Assembly (NCBI GenBank): GCA_964649815.1
Contig: CAZYQC010000002.1
Span: forward strand, 62,001-126,000
Length of the DNA: 64,000 bases
Reading direction: 5' to 3'
From: G013214665 sp964649815
Lineage (GTDB): Bacteria > Pseudomonadota > Alphaproteobacteria > Rhodobacterales > Rhodobacteraceae
Below are positions 33,500 to 41,638 of this stretch, piece after piece. The translations under genes were made by a program, and so were the position numbers. The notes beneath the pieces are model-generated. The model did not search any database. It worked only from the letters and a program-made list of their open reading frames with translations, and was not told the DNA's origin. Position 1 is the first letter of the stretch; every line of letters begins with the position of its first letter.

Positions 33500-34558
33500 T
33501 CAATTGCGCCTGTCAGCGCAAGCCGGGCACCCCTCGCGCACCGACAGGGCAATTGTGCGGTTCTCGCCATAAAGCGCATCGTAAATCGCCATCTGCCCCC
33601 GCAACGCAGCCCCCGCACCGGTCAGAACCTTGATACATTCGACCGCCATCATGCTCCCGACAACTCCGGGCAATGGGCTTAGGACGCCTGCTTCGGCACA
33701 GCTGGGGGCAAGCTCTGGCGACGGCGCCTGAGGGAACACGCATTGATAGCAGGGCGCGCCTTTGGCGGCATCAAAAACGCTTACCTGGCCTTCCCATTGC
33801 GTCAGCGCGCCGGACACCAAAGGCAGGTTCAGCGATACCGCATGGCGATTGACCAGGTATCTGGTGTCAAAGTTGTCCGTTCCGTCCAAAATCACATCGT
33901 ATTCTGCAAACAAGTCTGCGGCGATGTCATCGGTCAACCTGCGATTGTAAGGCTTGATCGTGACATGCGGATTTTGCGCTTCGAGCGCAAGCTGCGCGGA
34001 AAAGACCTTGGGCATCCCGATGCGGGCGTCTGTGTGGATCACTTGCCGCTGCAAATTGGTGTTCTCGACCACGTCATCGTCGATGACCCCGATCGTTCCA
34101 ACGCCCGCTGCAGCGAGGTATTGCAGCGCGGGCGCCCCCAGACCACCGGCACCGATCACCAATACCCGTCCCTTGCGCAAGGCCATCTGGCCGGATCCGC
34201 CAATTTCGCGCAACACAATGTGACGCGCATAGCGATTCAACTCTGTTTCCGAAAACCCGTCCGAGGATGGCTCGGCCTGCGGTGCTTGCTTCGCTTGCGC
34301 ATCTTCCGCCTTTGCTCGAACCCGGCCAAGGATCATGCGATAGGCGGCGATCAGGCCCACGACCAAACCAACCGCCAGCCAATTCAGAGCAGATTCGCCC
34401 GTTGCCATGCGGATCGGATGTTGATCTGGCAAAACAAGATGGACCGCCAACACCGCGACATAGAGCAACCCAAGCATCGCCCAGCGCGCAGAATGCGGCG
34501 CGTTCAAAATGCGCCCAAGACCCCAAATCGATGCGGCCATTGCCAAGACGATCAGCAC
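33500..34558 (-). CDS. moeB: MoeB/ThiF/HesA-family adenylyltransferase with N-terminal membrane segments
   Basis: E1-like enzyme that adenylates the C-terminus of a sulphur-carrier protein such as MoaD or ThiS. Residues about 105-352 form the ThiF domain: nucleotide motif GAGGLGAP at 136-143, NLQRQVIHTDARIGMPK, and zinc cysteines C270/C273 (CYQC) and C344/C347 (CPAC). There is no rhodanese domain. Residues 1-80 are an unusual addition with three hydrophobic stretches (about 2-16, 27-44, 59-76), so the enzyme is probably membrane-anchored; E. coli MoeB lacks this and is about 250 residues. The GTG at 34558 shares one base with the dut stop (TAGTG). MoeB versus ThiF cannot be separated from context. 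Confidence 0.85.
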   Translation of the reverse strand: MLIVLAMAASIWGLGRILNAPHSARWAMLGLLYVAVLAVHLVLPDQHPIRMATGESALNWLAVGLVVGLIAAYRMILGRVRAKAEDAQAKQAPQAEPSSDGFSETELNRYARHIVLREIGGSGQMALRKGRVLVIGAGGLGAPALQYLAAAGVGTIGVIDDDVVENTNLQRQVIHTDARIGMPKVFSAQLALEAQNPHVTIKPYNRRLTDDIAADLFAEYDVILDGTDNFDTRYLVNRHAVSLNLPLVSGALTQWEGQVSVFDAAKGAPCYQCVFPQAPSPELAPSCAEAGVLSPLPGVVGSMMAVECIKVLTGAGAALRGQMAIYDALYGENRTIALSVREGCPACADRRN

Positions 34559-35019
34559 TAATTCGACCCCGTCGAACCAAACCCGCCGCTGCCACGGTCA
34601 GTGTCATCCAACACGTCAACGCTCTGAAACGCCGCCCGCACAACTGGCGCCAACACAAGCTGCGCAATACGCTCGCCGTGCCGAACGGTAAATGGCGCGT
34701 CGCCGAGGTTGATCATGATCACACCAACCTGGCCCCGATAATCGCAATCGATCGTGCCCGGCGTGTTGACCAGCGTCACACCATGCTTCAACGCGAGGCC
34801 AGAGCGTGGACGCACCTGTATTTCAAAATCGCGCGGGATCGCCATTTTCAACCCCGTCGGGATCAGCGCGCGCGCGCCCGGCGCCAGCACCTCCTCTCCC
34901 TTATCTGGAAAGTTGGCATAAACATCCGCGCCTGCCGCATCCGGTGTCGCGTATCGCGGCAATGGAACGTCGGGATCGGCCTCAGGCAGGCGCAAAATTT
35001 GGACGGTTTCGGCCTTCAA
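34558..35019 (-). CDS. dut: dUTP diphosphatase
   Basis: Hydrolyses dUTP to dUMP and pyrophosphate, keeping uracil out of DNA and supplying dTMP synthesis. The 153-residue trimeric-type dUTPase has its five motifs: PDAAGADVYA, RPRSGLALKHG, GTIDCDYRGQV, RIAQLVLAP and the C-terminal RGSGGFGSTG. The start is TTG at 35019, supported by GGAGG six bases upstream, within the last codons of coaBC. The coaBC stop is at 35020-35022, so translation is nearly continuous. coaBC-dut is a conserved bacterial pairing. Confidence 0.96.
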   Translation of the reverse strand: MKAETVQILRLPEADPDVPLPRYATPDAAGADVYANFPDKGEEVLAPGARALIPTGLKMAIPRDFEIQVRPRSGLALKHGVTLVNTPGTIDCDYRGQVGVIMINLGDAPFTVRHGERIAQLVLAPVVRAAFQSVDVLDDTDRGSGGFGSTGSN

Positions 35020-36216
35020 TTATGCCTCCAACGCCGCGGCGATCCGCATGGCGAGCGCATCCGCGACCTCGATCTTGGACATGCGCGGCCAAGTTTCAAC
35101 GCCATCCTCAGAAATCACATGCACAGCGTTTTCGCTGCCACCCATGATCCCCGTTTCGGGAGAGACGTCATTTGCCACGATCCAGTCGCATCCTTTGCGC
35201 AACCGCTTGGCCGTGGCGTGTTCGATCACGTCATTGGTTTCTGCTGCGAACCCAACGACCAAAGGCGGGCGACCATCCTCCATCTGCGAAACGGTTTTCA
35301 AAATGTCAGGGTTTTCTGCGAACTCCAGCGTCGGCAATCCATCTTTGGACTTTTTCAGCTTGTGTTCCGACGCCCCAACGACGCGCCAATCCGCAACGGC
35401 CGCGGCAAAGACCGCAGCATCACAAGGCAAAGCCGATTGAACCGCACTCAGCATATCTTGCGCCGTTTCAACCGGAATGATGTCCACCCCGACCGGGTTG
35501 GCGACGTCCGCTGGCCCGGTGACAAACACCACCTCTGCCCCCAACCCTGCAAGCGCTGTCGCCAATGCCGTTCCTTGCGCGCCCGACGACCTATTCGCGA
35601 TGTAGCGCACCGGATCGATGGGTTCATGCGTCGGACCGGATGTGACCAGAATGCGTTTGCCAACCAAAGGGCCTTGAGCGAAATGTTTCTCGATCGCGGC
35701 AACGATCTCCAACGGTTCCGACATGCGCCCTGGGCCATATTCGCCGCAAGCCATATCGCCTTCGTTCGGCCCGACAATCGCGATGCCATCGGATTTCAAC
35801 GTGGCCAGGTTTCTCTGCGTGGCTGGGTGATCCCACATCCGCACATTCATTGCTGGCGCAATCATGACAGGCGTGTCTGTGGCCAGCAAAAGCGTCGAGG
35901 CCAAATCGTCGGAACGCCCCAGCGCCATCTTCGCCATCATATCCGCCGTCGCAGGCGCAACCAGCACCAGATCAGCCGAGCGTGAGAGCTGGATATGACC
36001 CATTTCAGCCTCATCCGTGAGGTCGAACATCTCCTGAAAGACCTTTTCCCCCGCAAGCGCTGACAGGCTCAGCGGGGTCACAAACTCAGAGGCCGCCCGC
36101 GTCATAACAGGGGTCACAGCAGCCCCCCTTTCCCGAAGCTTGCGAACAAGATCGAGCGCTTTGTACGCCGCTATACCCCCGGTCACGATCAAGAGGATTC
36201 GTTTGTCGCGCAGCAT
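35020..36216 (-). CDS. coaBC: Bifunctional phosphopantothenoylcysteine synthetase/decarboxylase
   Basis: Two consecutive steps of coenzyme A synthesis in the cytoplasm. The N-terminal FMN decarboxylase (CoaC, about 1-180) has TGGIAAYKALD and the substrate motif PAMNVRMW. The C-terminal synthetase (CoaB) begins near VTSGPTHEPIDPVRYIANRSSG and contains FAAETNDVIEHA. The total of 398 residues is typical. The ATG at 36216 is chosen over the TTG two codons upstream because AAGGA lies 7 bases before it. Downstream dut and moeB follow without gaps, forming a small operon. Confidence 0.96.
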   Translation of the reverse strand: MLRDKRILLIVTGGIAAYKALDLVRKLRERGAAVTPVMTRAASEFVTPLSLSALAGEKVFQEMFDLTDEAEMGHIQLSRSADLVLVAPATADMMAKMALGRSDDLASTLLLATDTPVMIAPAMNVRMWDHPATQRNLATLKSDGIAIVGPNEGDMACGEYGPGRMSEPLEIVAAIEKHFAQGPLVGKRILVTSGPTHEPIDPVRYIANRSSGAQGTALATALAGLGAEVVFVTGPADVANPVGVDIIPVETAQDMLSAVQSALPCDAAVFAAAVADWRVVGASEHKLKKSKDGLPTLEFAENPDILKTVSQMEDGRPPLVVGFAAETNDVIEHATAKRLRKGCDWIVANDVSPETGIMGGSENAVHVISEDGVETWPRMSKIEVADALAMRIAAALEA

Positions 36217-36282
36217 AGGCAATCCTTCTGGCAGTCGTTGCAGGAACCATATGCGCTGCGCGAGCCAAGAACCAGCCCACCC

Positions 36283-37080
36283 TCAAGACTTGAACGCTGC
36301 ACAAGGATCGCCTCTGTCTGGCGTCTGGGCGTTGCGTTCTACGGCGTCAAATGTGCCCGCAGGCGACTGCCCAGCTTCGCCCTGTCCGAGGGAATAGATC
36401 TTTAATCCAGGCGAAACGCGCGCCAGATAGACAGGAACACCCCAATCCTTGCGCGCATGACCATTGCCAGTGATCACTGCAACCACGGGCCCGTAACGGT
36501 CCAACGCTTGCAAGGCGGCTTGTGCAATCGTCGCGTCACGCAGGCGCTGTGCTTGCACCATACCGGGCATCATTTCCATCGGCATCGCTTGGCAATGCGC
36601 TTCGAATTGCAAAGTTTCCCGCGCGGCCTGCTCCTCTGCGCCCAAGGCCTGATCCAGGCCATAGAGAGCAGCGTCCGAGCCAAAAACCCCAGCCGCCCCA
36701 TCGGAAAAAGCGGCGCGCATAGATGCGCGCGGCAAGGCTGCGCCGATGATTACGGGACTGTTCGCAAGGACATCTGCGTAATCTGCGATGTTGGACCAAT
36801 GAAAGCCCTCGCTCGCCGTGCGCATCGCGCGTGCATCTCGCGCAACCGCGTTCAAAACCGCCGCCTCTTCTGGCGTGAGCATCTCAAAGACAACCGCGCT
36901 CGGACGCGCACGTTCCAAAACATCTGCCTGAAAGGCATGGTGATCGGGATTGTCATGCACCTCACCCAGGATCAGCACGTCAGCCTTTAAGGTGTCCCAA
37001 GCAAGCGAAGGCGCCGCAGAGGACCAAACCAATGCAGCGCCGAACAGGACCAAGGGGATGAGATGTTTAAGCCTCCTCAT
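36283..37080 (-). CDS. ChaN-family haem-binding/iron-regulated protein
   Basis: The 265 residues begin with a signal peptide (MRRLKHLIPLVLFGAALVWS then a cleavage-like SLA-WD), so it is exported; no lipobox cysteine is evident. The ChaN domain is recognised from VLILGEVHDNPDHHAFQ near the start and VVAVITGNGHARKDWGVPVYL in the second half, whose histidines are haem-ligand candidates. ChaN-type proteins have been linked to haem binding or uptake. The gene overlaps the rpoH stop by ATGA, so it is produced together with the heat-shock sigma factor, an unusual pairing that hints at oxidative or photo-oxidative stress. Confidence 0.82.
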   Translation of the reverse strand: MRRLKHLIPLVLFGAALVWSSAAPSLAWDTLKADVLILGEVHDNPDHHAFQADVLERARPSAVVFEMLTPEEAAVLNAVARDARAMRTASEGFHWSNIADYADVLANSPVIIGAALPRASMRAAFSDGAAGVFGSDAALYGLDQALGAEEQAARETLQFEAHCQAMPMEMMPGMVQAQRLRDATIAQAALQALDRYGPVVAVITGNGHARKDWGVPVYLARVSPGLKIYSLGQGEAGQSPAGTFDAVERNAQTPDRGDPCAAFKS

Positions 37081-37955
37081 GCGAGGAAATGGTGAACCTC
37101 GCGGCTTTGGTTCTCCAGGCTCTTTTTCATCTTTTGAAAGGCGGCGGCCTCGAGCTGGCGCACACGTTCCTTGGACAGCTTCAGCTCTTGGCCCAGGCTT
37201 TCCAACGTACGCGGGTCATCCCGCAGCTTACGTTCGCGCACGATAAACCGCTCACGGTCGTTGAGCGCATTCAAAGCCGTCAACAACCACTCCCGCAGCT
37301 GTTCTGTGTCATGCTCGTTCTCGACAACCTCTGCGGCTTGCGCGCTTTCGTCTTCAAGCGCGTCGATCCATTCGCGCCCCTCGTCATCCACCGATTGCGT
37401 CGCATTCAGCGAATAGTCCGAGCCGCTCAGACGGCCTTCCATCATTTCGACATCATGCAACGGCACGCCGATCTCTGTCGAAATCAACTGACGCAATTGG
37501 TGTTTGTCTAAAACCTCGCCCGCTGCGGCATGCTCACGCTCAAGCCGCGCTTGAACCCGACGCATGTTGAAAAAGAGTGACTTTTGGCTGCTGGTCGATC
37601 CCGTGCGCACCATCGACCAGTTCCGCATCACATAGTCCTGGATAGACGCCTTGATCCACCAAACGGCATAGGTCGAAAACCGAACCCCCCGGTCAGGATC
37701 AAACTTGTCCGCTGCTTTCATGAGCCCCAAACCCGCCTCTTGGATGAGGTCATTCATGGGTGCACCATAGCGTTTGAATTTCGAAGCCATCGAAATCGCC
37801 AACCGCATATAGGCGGTGATCAAACGGTGCAGTGCCGCCTCATCCCGCTCATCGCGCCACGCATAGGCAAGCGCCAATTCTGTTTCTGCATCAAGCAACT
37901 CAGCTTTCATCGCTGTACGCGAAAGCGACATGTCACGAACGCCGTCCAAAGCCAT
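37077..37955 (-). CDS. rpoH: RNA polymerase sigma factor RpoH, RpoHII type
   Basis: Alternative sigma factor of the sigma-32 group. The 292 residues have region 2 with KFKRYGAPMNDLIQEAGLGL and TYAVWWIKASIQDYVMRN, the RpoH-specific box SSQKSLFFNMRR, and a region 4 helix-turn-helix TLESLGQELKLSKERVRQLE. The N-terminus lacks the LxxYLxEI stretch of the main RpoH and fits RpoHII of Rhodobacterales, which in Rhodobacter serves singlet-oxygen and other stress responses. The start at 37955 is set by GGGGGATGACGAT just upstream. It is divergent from cobU with only 60 bases between. Overlaps chaN downstream. Confidence 0.92.
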   Translation of the reverse strand: MALDGVRDMSLSRTAMKAELLDAETELALAYAWRDERDEAALHRLITAYMRLAISMASKFKRYGAPMNDLIQEAGLGLMKAADKFDPDRGVRFSTYAVWWIKASIQDYVMRNWSMVRTGSTSSQKSLFFNMRRVQARLEREHAAAGEVLDKHQLRQLISTEIGVPLHDVEMMEGRLSGSDYSLNATQSVDDEGREWIDALEDESAQAAEVVENEHDTEQLREWLLTALNALNDRERFIVRERKLRDDPRTLESLGQELKLSKERVRQLEAAAFQKMKKSLENQSREVHHFLA

Positions 37956-38015
37956 ATCGTCATCCCCCTGGATGTTTTTCTTGTTTTGCGCACTTGTCTT
38001 AGATACGCGCCCCGC

Positions 38016-38567
38016 ATGACCTTGGTTCACATAAACTCAGAAAAAAGTTTGCCTCCCCTCACTTTTGTTCTAGGTGGCGCTGCTTCTGGCAAATCGATCG
38101 TGGCTGAATCCCTGATCGAAAACAGCGGGTTAGCAAAGTTTTACTTTGCCACCGGGCGCATTTGGGACGCCGAAACACAAAACCGTGTAGACATACACAA
38201 AGCCCGCCGCGACAGCGATTGGACCACAATTGACGTCCCAATTGACCTGCCTGATGCACTGCACGCCGCAACGCCTGGGCAAGCGATCCTGCTTGATTGC
38301 GCGACGATGTGGCTGACCAATCTGATGATGGACGAAAAAGACCAGCCAGCCCATATAGCCGCATTGATGGCCGCGCTCGCAGAATGCGCAGCGCCCGTGG
38401 TTGTTGTCTCGAACGAGGTCGGACAGGGCATCGTGCCAGAAAACGCGATGGCCCGAGCCTTCCGCGAAGCGCAGGGGCGCTTGAACATGCGGCTCGCCGA
38501 TCAGGCGGATGTGGTGATCCACGTCATCGCCGGACTGCCCACGCTTTTGAAAGGTGACTTGGCATGA
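38016..38567 (+). CDS. cobU: Adenosylcobinamide kinase/adenosylcobinamide-phosphate guanylyltransferase
   Basis: Bifunctional enzyme of cobalamin nucleotide-loop assembly (CobU/CobP): phosphorylates adenosylcobinamide and then transfers GMP. The 183 residues contain the P-loop GGAASGKS at 20-27, YFATGRIWDAE, ILLDCATMWLTNLM and VVVVSNEVGQGIVPE, all characteristic. The ATG at 38016 has no good Shine-Dalgarno. Divergent from rpoH; its stop overlaps the next gene by ATGA, and that gene encodes a histidine phosphatase which could be the pathway's alpha-ribazole phosphatase. Confidence 0.94.
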   Translation: MTLVHINSEKSLPPLTFVLGGAASGKSIVAESLIENSGLAKFYFATGRIWDAETQNRVDIHKARRDSDWTTIDVPIDLPDALHAATPGQAILLDCATMWLTNLMMDEKDQPAHIAALMAALAECAAPVVVVSNEVGQGIVPENAMARAFREAQGRLNMRLADQADVVIHVIAGLPTLLKGDLA

Positions 38568-39136
38568 GCATTTGGCACTGGATCCGCCACGGCCCCACCC
38601 ACCAAAAGACATTCACCGGCTGGCGCGACGTTCCGGCGGACTTGTCCGAAGCCGCGCAAATCGAACGTCTGGCCGCGCATTTGCCGCAAGATGCTCTGGT
38701 CATCTCCTCTGACCTCACCCGCGCAATTACCACCGCCGACGCGATCTGCCGCTCTCAGGAAAGGTTGCCGCACGACCCACAGCTGCGCGAATTCCATTTC
38801 GGCAGCTGGGACGGCGTTCATTTTTCCGAAGTTGCAAAAGCGCACCCAATCCTCAGCCGGTCATACTGGGAGGAACCCGGTGCGCATACGCCACCGGGCG
38901 GCGAAAGCTGGGACGACGCGGCCTTGCGCGTGTCGCACAGCGTTGCGCGCCTCGAAGCGCAATTCCCAAACCGCCCCAAGATCGCCGTCGCACATTTCGG
39001 CGTCATCCTCACCCAAGTCCAAGCCGTGCTGGGCGTTGGTGCGGCCGACGTGCTTGCGCACAAGATCGATCCTTTGTCGGTCACCACGTTGAATGTCAAA
39101 ACCGGATCCGCAATCGCGATCAATCACTCTCCGTGA
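38564..39136 (+). CDS. Histidine phosphatase family protein, possible alpha-ribazole phosphatase
   Basis: The 190-residue cytoplasmic phosphatase begins MSIWHWIRHGPT, with the catalytic RHG at 8-10. SSDLTRAITTA, REFHFGSWDG and VAHFGVILTQV complete the phosphoglycerate-mutase-like active site. Coupling to cobU by a 4-base overlap makes alpha-ribazole 5'-phosphate a plausible substrate (CobC role), but the family is broad and sequence alone does not fix it. No other cobalamin gene is in the window. Confidence 0.82.
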   Translation: MSIWHWIRHGPTHQKTFTGWRDVPADLSEAAQIERLAAHLPQDALVISSDLTRAITTADAICRSQERLPHDPQLREFHFGSWDGVHFSEVAKAHPILSRSYWEEPGAHTPPGGESWDDAALRVSHSVARLEAQFPNRPKIAVAHFGVILTQVQAVLGVGAADVLAHKIDPLSVTTLNVKTGSAIAINHSP

Positions 39137-39196
39137 TCAGGTCGGTCACATTTCTTGGTTTGCTCTGCCACAGGCGCACCGCTTACGCTGTGCAGC

Positions 39197-40081
39197 ATGA
39201 GTTACACATTGGTTCTTGGCGATATCGCCTATTCATCATGGTCCCTGCGCGCCTGGCTTCTCTTTGAAAAGTTCGACATTCCGCGCACAACCCAATACGT
39301 CTCGTTTGCCAACGAGAAATCCGTGGCCAAGCAAATGCCAGAGATGTCTCCGGCCAACACAGTGCCGACCATAAAGACACCTGACGGTGCCATTGTCGGC
39401 GACAGCCTGGCAATCGCCGAAGAACTGGCAAGCCGCCACCCAGATCTTAACATCTGGCCCTCTGACCCAAAGGCGCGCGCCACAGCCCGCTTTTTGGCAG
39501 CAGAGATGCATTCGGGGTTTGCCGCCCTTCGGACCGCCTGCCCGATGAGCCTTCGCCAAGCATATGATTGGTCCTCTCCAGACGACGCGGTTCGGGCCGA
39601 CCTTGCCCGGATCGAAAGCCTGTGGGCCCATGCAAGAGAAATTTGCCAACCAGAAGGCCCTTGGCTCTGCGGGGATTATTCTGCGGTGGACGCTTTCTTT
39701 GCTCCGGTCGCCGCGCGTATCGCTGGCTTTTCGCTGCCCGTTTCTGCCGCAGCGCAGGCCTATGTTGACGCGCATCTGGCTGACCCAGAATTTCGCCGCT
39801 GGCGCGCGATGGGATTGGTCAAAGGTGCAACGCTCGAAAGATACAAGCAAACGCATCCTGTTGTTGACTGGCCCGGCCCCAAGCCAATCGGCGCACAGGC
39901 AACCGCTCGGCAAGACAGCGAAAACGCGACGTGCCCTTATTCGGGCAAAACCCCCACCGATTTCCTCGAGCTGGACGACGGTCGGGTCTTTGGGTTTTGC
40001 AACGCATTTTGCCGTGACAAAACCGTCGCCGATCCCGAAGTCTGGCCAAAATTCATGGCGATTGCTTTCCCAAACCAATGA
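39197..40081 (+). CDS. Glutathione S-transferase with C-terminal cysteine-rich extension
   Basis: Residues 1 to about 225 are a cytoplasmic GST: the start is MSYTLVLGDIAYSSWSLRAW with the thioredoxin-like fold and active-site serine region, TVPTIKTPDGAIVGDSLAI contains the cis-proline and Ser-binding motif, and the helical domain follows. The last 65 or so residues are not part of a normal GST; they contain CPYSGKTPTDFLEL and FGFCNAFCRDKTVADPE, whose three cysteines resemble a small metal- or redox-active module. The total of 294 residues exceeds the usual 200-230. The start at 39197 is chosen by alignment to GSTs. Substrate unknown. Confidence 0.85.
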   Translation: MSYTLVLGDIAYSSWSLRAWLLFEKFDIPRTTQYVSFANEKSVAKQMPEMSPANTVPTIKTPDGAIVGDSLAIAEELASRHPDLNIWPSDPKARATARFLAAEMHSGFAALRTACPMSLRQAYDWSSPDDAVRADLARIESLWAHAREICQPEGPWLCGDYSAVDAFFAPVAARIAGFSLPVSAAAQAYVDAHLADPEFRRWRAMGLVKGATLERYKQTHPVVDWPGPKPIGAQATARQDSENATCPYSGKTPTDFLELDDGRVFGFCNAFCRDKTVADPEVWPKFMAIAFPNQ

Positions 40082-40085
40082 GCCG

Positions 40086-40101
40086 TTAACCCTTGGCTAA
40101 C
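40086..40101 (+). promoter_or_regulatory. CtrA-like binding site upstream of comM
   Basis: TTAA-CCCTTGG-CTAAC matches the CtrA full-site consensus TTAA-N7-TTAAC with one change (C for T). It ends 23 bases before the comM ATG. In Rhodobacter capsulatus, competence genes including comM belong to the CtrA regulon. Confidence 0.5.
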
Positions 40102-40123
40102 CGTAGATGCCCTAGCTGGGCAT

Positions 40124-41638
40124 ATGGTGTCACGGGCCTATACAGTTGCCTTTCAAGGCGTTGAAGCGCGCGAGGTAGAAGTCCAATGCGCGATTTCCTC
40201 GGGCTTGCCCGCGTTTTCCATCGTTGGCTTGCCCGACAAAGCCGTGTCCGAAGCGCGGGACCGGGTGCGCGCCGCCTTTTCCGCCCTGTCCATCGCATTG
40301 CCCAGCAGGCGGATCACGATCAACCTCTCGCCCGCGGACCTGCCCAAAGAAGGGTCACACTTTGACCTTCCCATTGCCGTCTCTATTCTAAGCGCGCTCG
40401 ACATTTTGCCAAATGACGTGGCCGAAAACGTGATCGCATTGGGCGAGCTGAGCCTCGATGGCGCTTTGGTTCCGGTCACGGGTGCCTTGCCTGCCGCCAT
40501 GACCGCCGCAGAAACTGATCGCAGCTTGCTTTGCCCAAAAGCCTCGGGGCCCGAGGCGGCTTGGGCCGGCGATACCCAGGTCATTGCCGCATCCAATCTG
40601 CTTGATGTCGTGCGGCACTACTCTGGCCAATCGCCCCTGCTGCCTGCTGAACCTGGCGAAGTTCTTTCGACCACATCCGCCCCCGATTTGCGCGATGTCA
40701 AAGGCCAAGAACGCGCGAAACGCGCCTTGGAAATTGCCGCTGCTGGTCGGCATCATCTGTTGATGGTGGGCGCACCGGGCTCGGGCAAATCCATGCTGGC
40801 CGCGCGCCTCCCAGGCATTTTGCCCCCACTTTCACCGGCAGAAGCACTTGAAACATCGATGATCCATTCGCTTGCCGGGCTTATCGATGAAGGCGGCATT
40901 TCCCGATCGCGCCCCTTTCGCGAACCGCACCACACCGCATCGATGGCGGCCATCATTGGCGGGGGGCGCAACGCAAAACCTGGCGAAGTGTCACTGGCGC
41001 ATAATGGTGTGCTCTTTATGGACGAATTTCCCGAATTTCAGCGCATGGTGCTCGAAACTCTCAGACAGCCCATCGAAACGGGCGAAGTCATGATCGCGCG
41101 CGCAAATGCGCATGTCAGATACCCTTGCAAGTTCATGTTGGTCGCGGCCGCAAACCCTTGCAAATGCGGCCACATGATCGAGCCCGCCAAAGCTTGCGGG
41201 CGCGCGCCGTTGTGCGGTGACGACTATTTGGGCCGCATCTCAGGGCCGCTCATGGATCGGTTTGATCTGCGCGTTGATGTGCCGCCCGTGGCGTACACAG
41301 ACCTCGACCTCCCCGCCTCGGGCGAGCGCAGCCAAGACGTCGCAGAAAAGGTCGCCGCAGCACGTCAAATCCAATCGGCTCGCTTTGGTGAGATGCCAAA
41401 CGTTCGCGCCAACGCAGATGCAACCGGGCGCGTGCTGGATGAAATTGCGGCCCCTGACGCAGAAAGTCGTCACCTGCTGGCGCGCGTCGCAGATCGCTTT
41501 GGTCTTTCAGCGCGCGGCTATCACCGCATTTTGCGCGTCGCGCGCACCATAGCCGACCTTGAAGGGGCAGCAGATGTTCGCAAGCCGCATATCGCCGAGG
41601 CGGTCAGCTTTCGGCTGTCTCTGACCAAAGCGCTTTAG
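40124..41638 (+). CDS. comM: YifB/ComM-family Mg-chelatase-like AAA+ ATPase
   Basis: Hexameric helicase that aids branch migration and integration of incoming DNA during natural transformation. The 504 residues include an N-terminal Lon-protease-like domain (residues 1-175, FQGVEAREVEVQCAI, GLPDKAVSEARDRV). The AAA+ core has Walker A GAPGSGKS at about 215-222 and Walker B VLFMDEFPEF. A zinc-like insertion holds cysteines NPCKCGH, and the family-typical C-terminal motif follows. The ATG at 40124 follows directly on the hairpin ATGCCC/GGGCAT. Upstream lies a CtrA-like site. Its 3' end overlaps the convergent hydrolase gene by 35 bases. Confidence 0.93.
   Translation: MVSRAYTVAFQGVEAREVEVQCAISSGLPAFSIVGLPDKAVSEARDRVRAAFSALSIALPSRRITINLSPADLPKEGSHFDLPIAVSILSALDILPNDVAENVIALGELSLDGALVPVTGALPAAMTAAETDRSLLCPKASGPEAAWAGDTQVIAASNLLDVVRHYSGQSPLLPAEPGEVLSTTSAPDLRDVKGQERAKRALEIAAAGRHHLLMVGAPGSGKSMLAARLPGILPPLSPAEALETSMIHSLAGLIDEGGISRSRPFREPHHTASMAAIIGGGRNAKPGEVSLAHNGVLFMDEFPEFQRMVLETLRQPIETGEVMIARANAHVRYPCKFMLVAAANPCKCGHMIEPAKACGRAPLCGDDYLGRISGPLMDRFDLRVDVPPVAYTDLDLPASGERSQDVAEKVAAARQIQSARFGEMPNVRANADATGRVLDEIAAPDAESRHLLARVADRFGLSARGYHRILRVARTIADLEGAADVRKPHIAEAVSFRLSLTKAL

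Noticed and set aside
34267..35985. Open frame of 572 codons opposite moeB, dut and coaBC
   Set aside because: It crosses three well-supported genes and has antisense-type residue content.
37956..38050. Possible extracytoplasmic-function sigma promoter before rpoH
   Set aside because: A TGAACC and a TATCTAAG can be found upstream, but the spacing and sequence do not let me assign a sigma factor with confidence.
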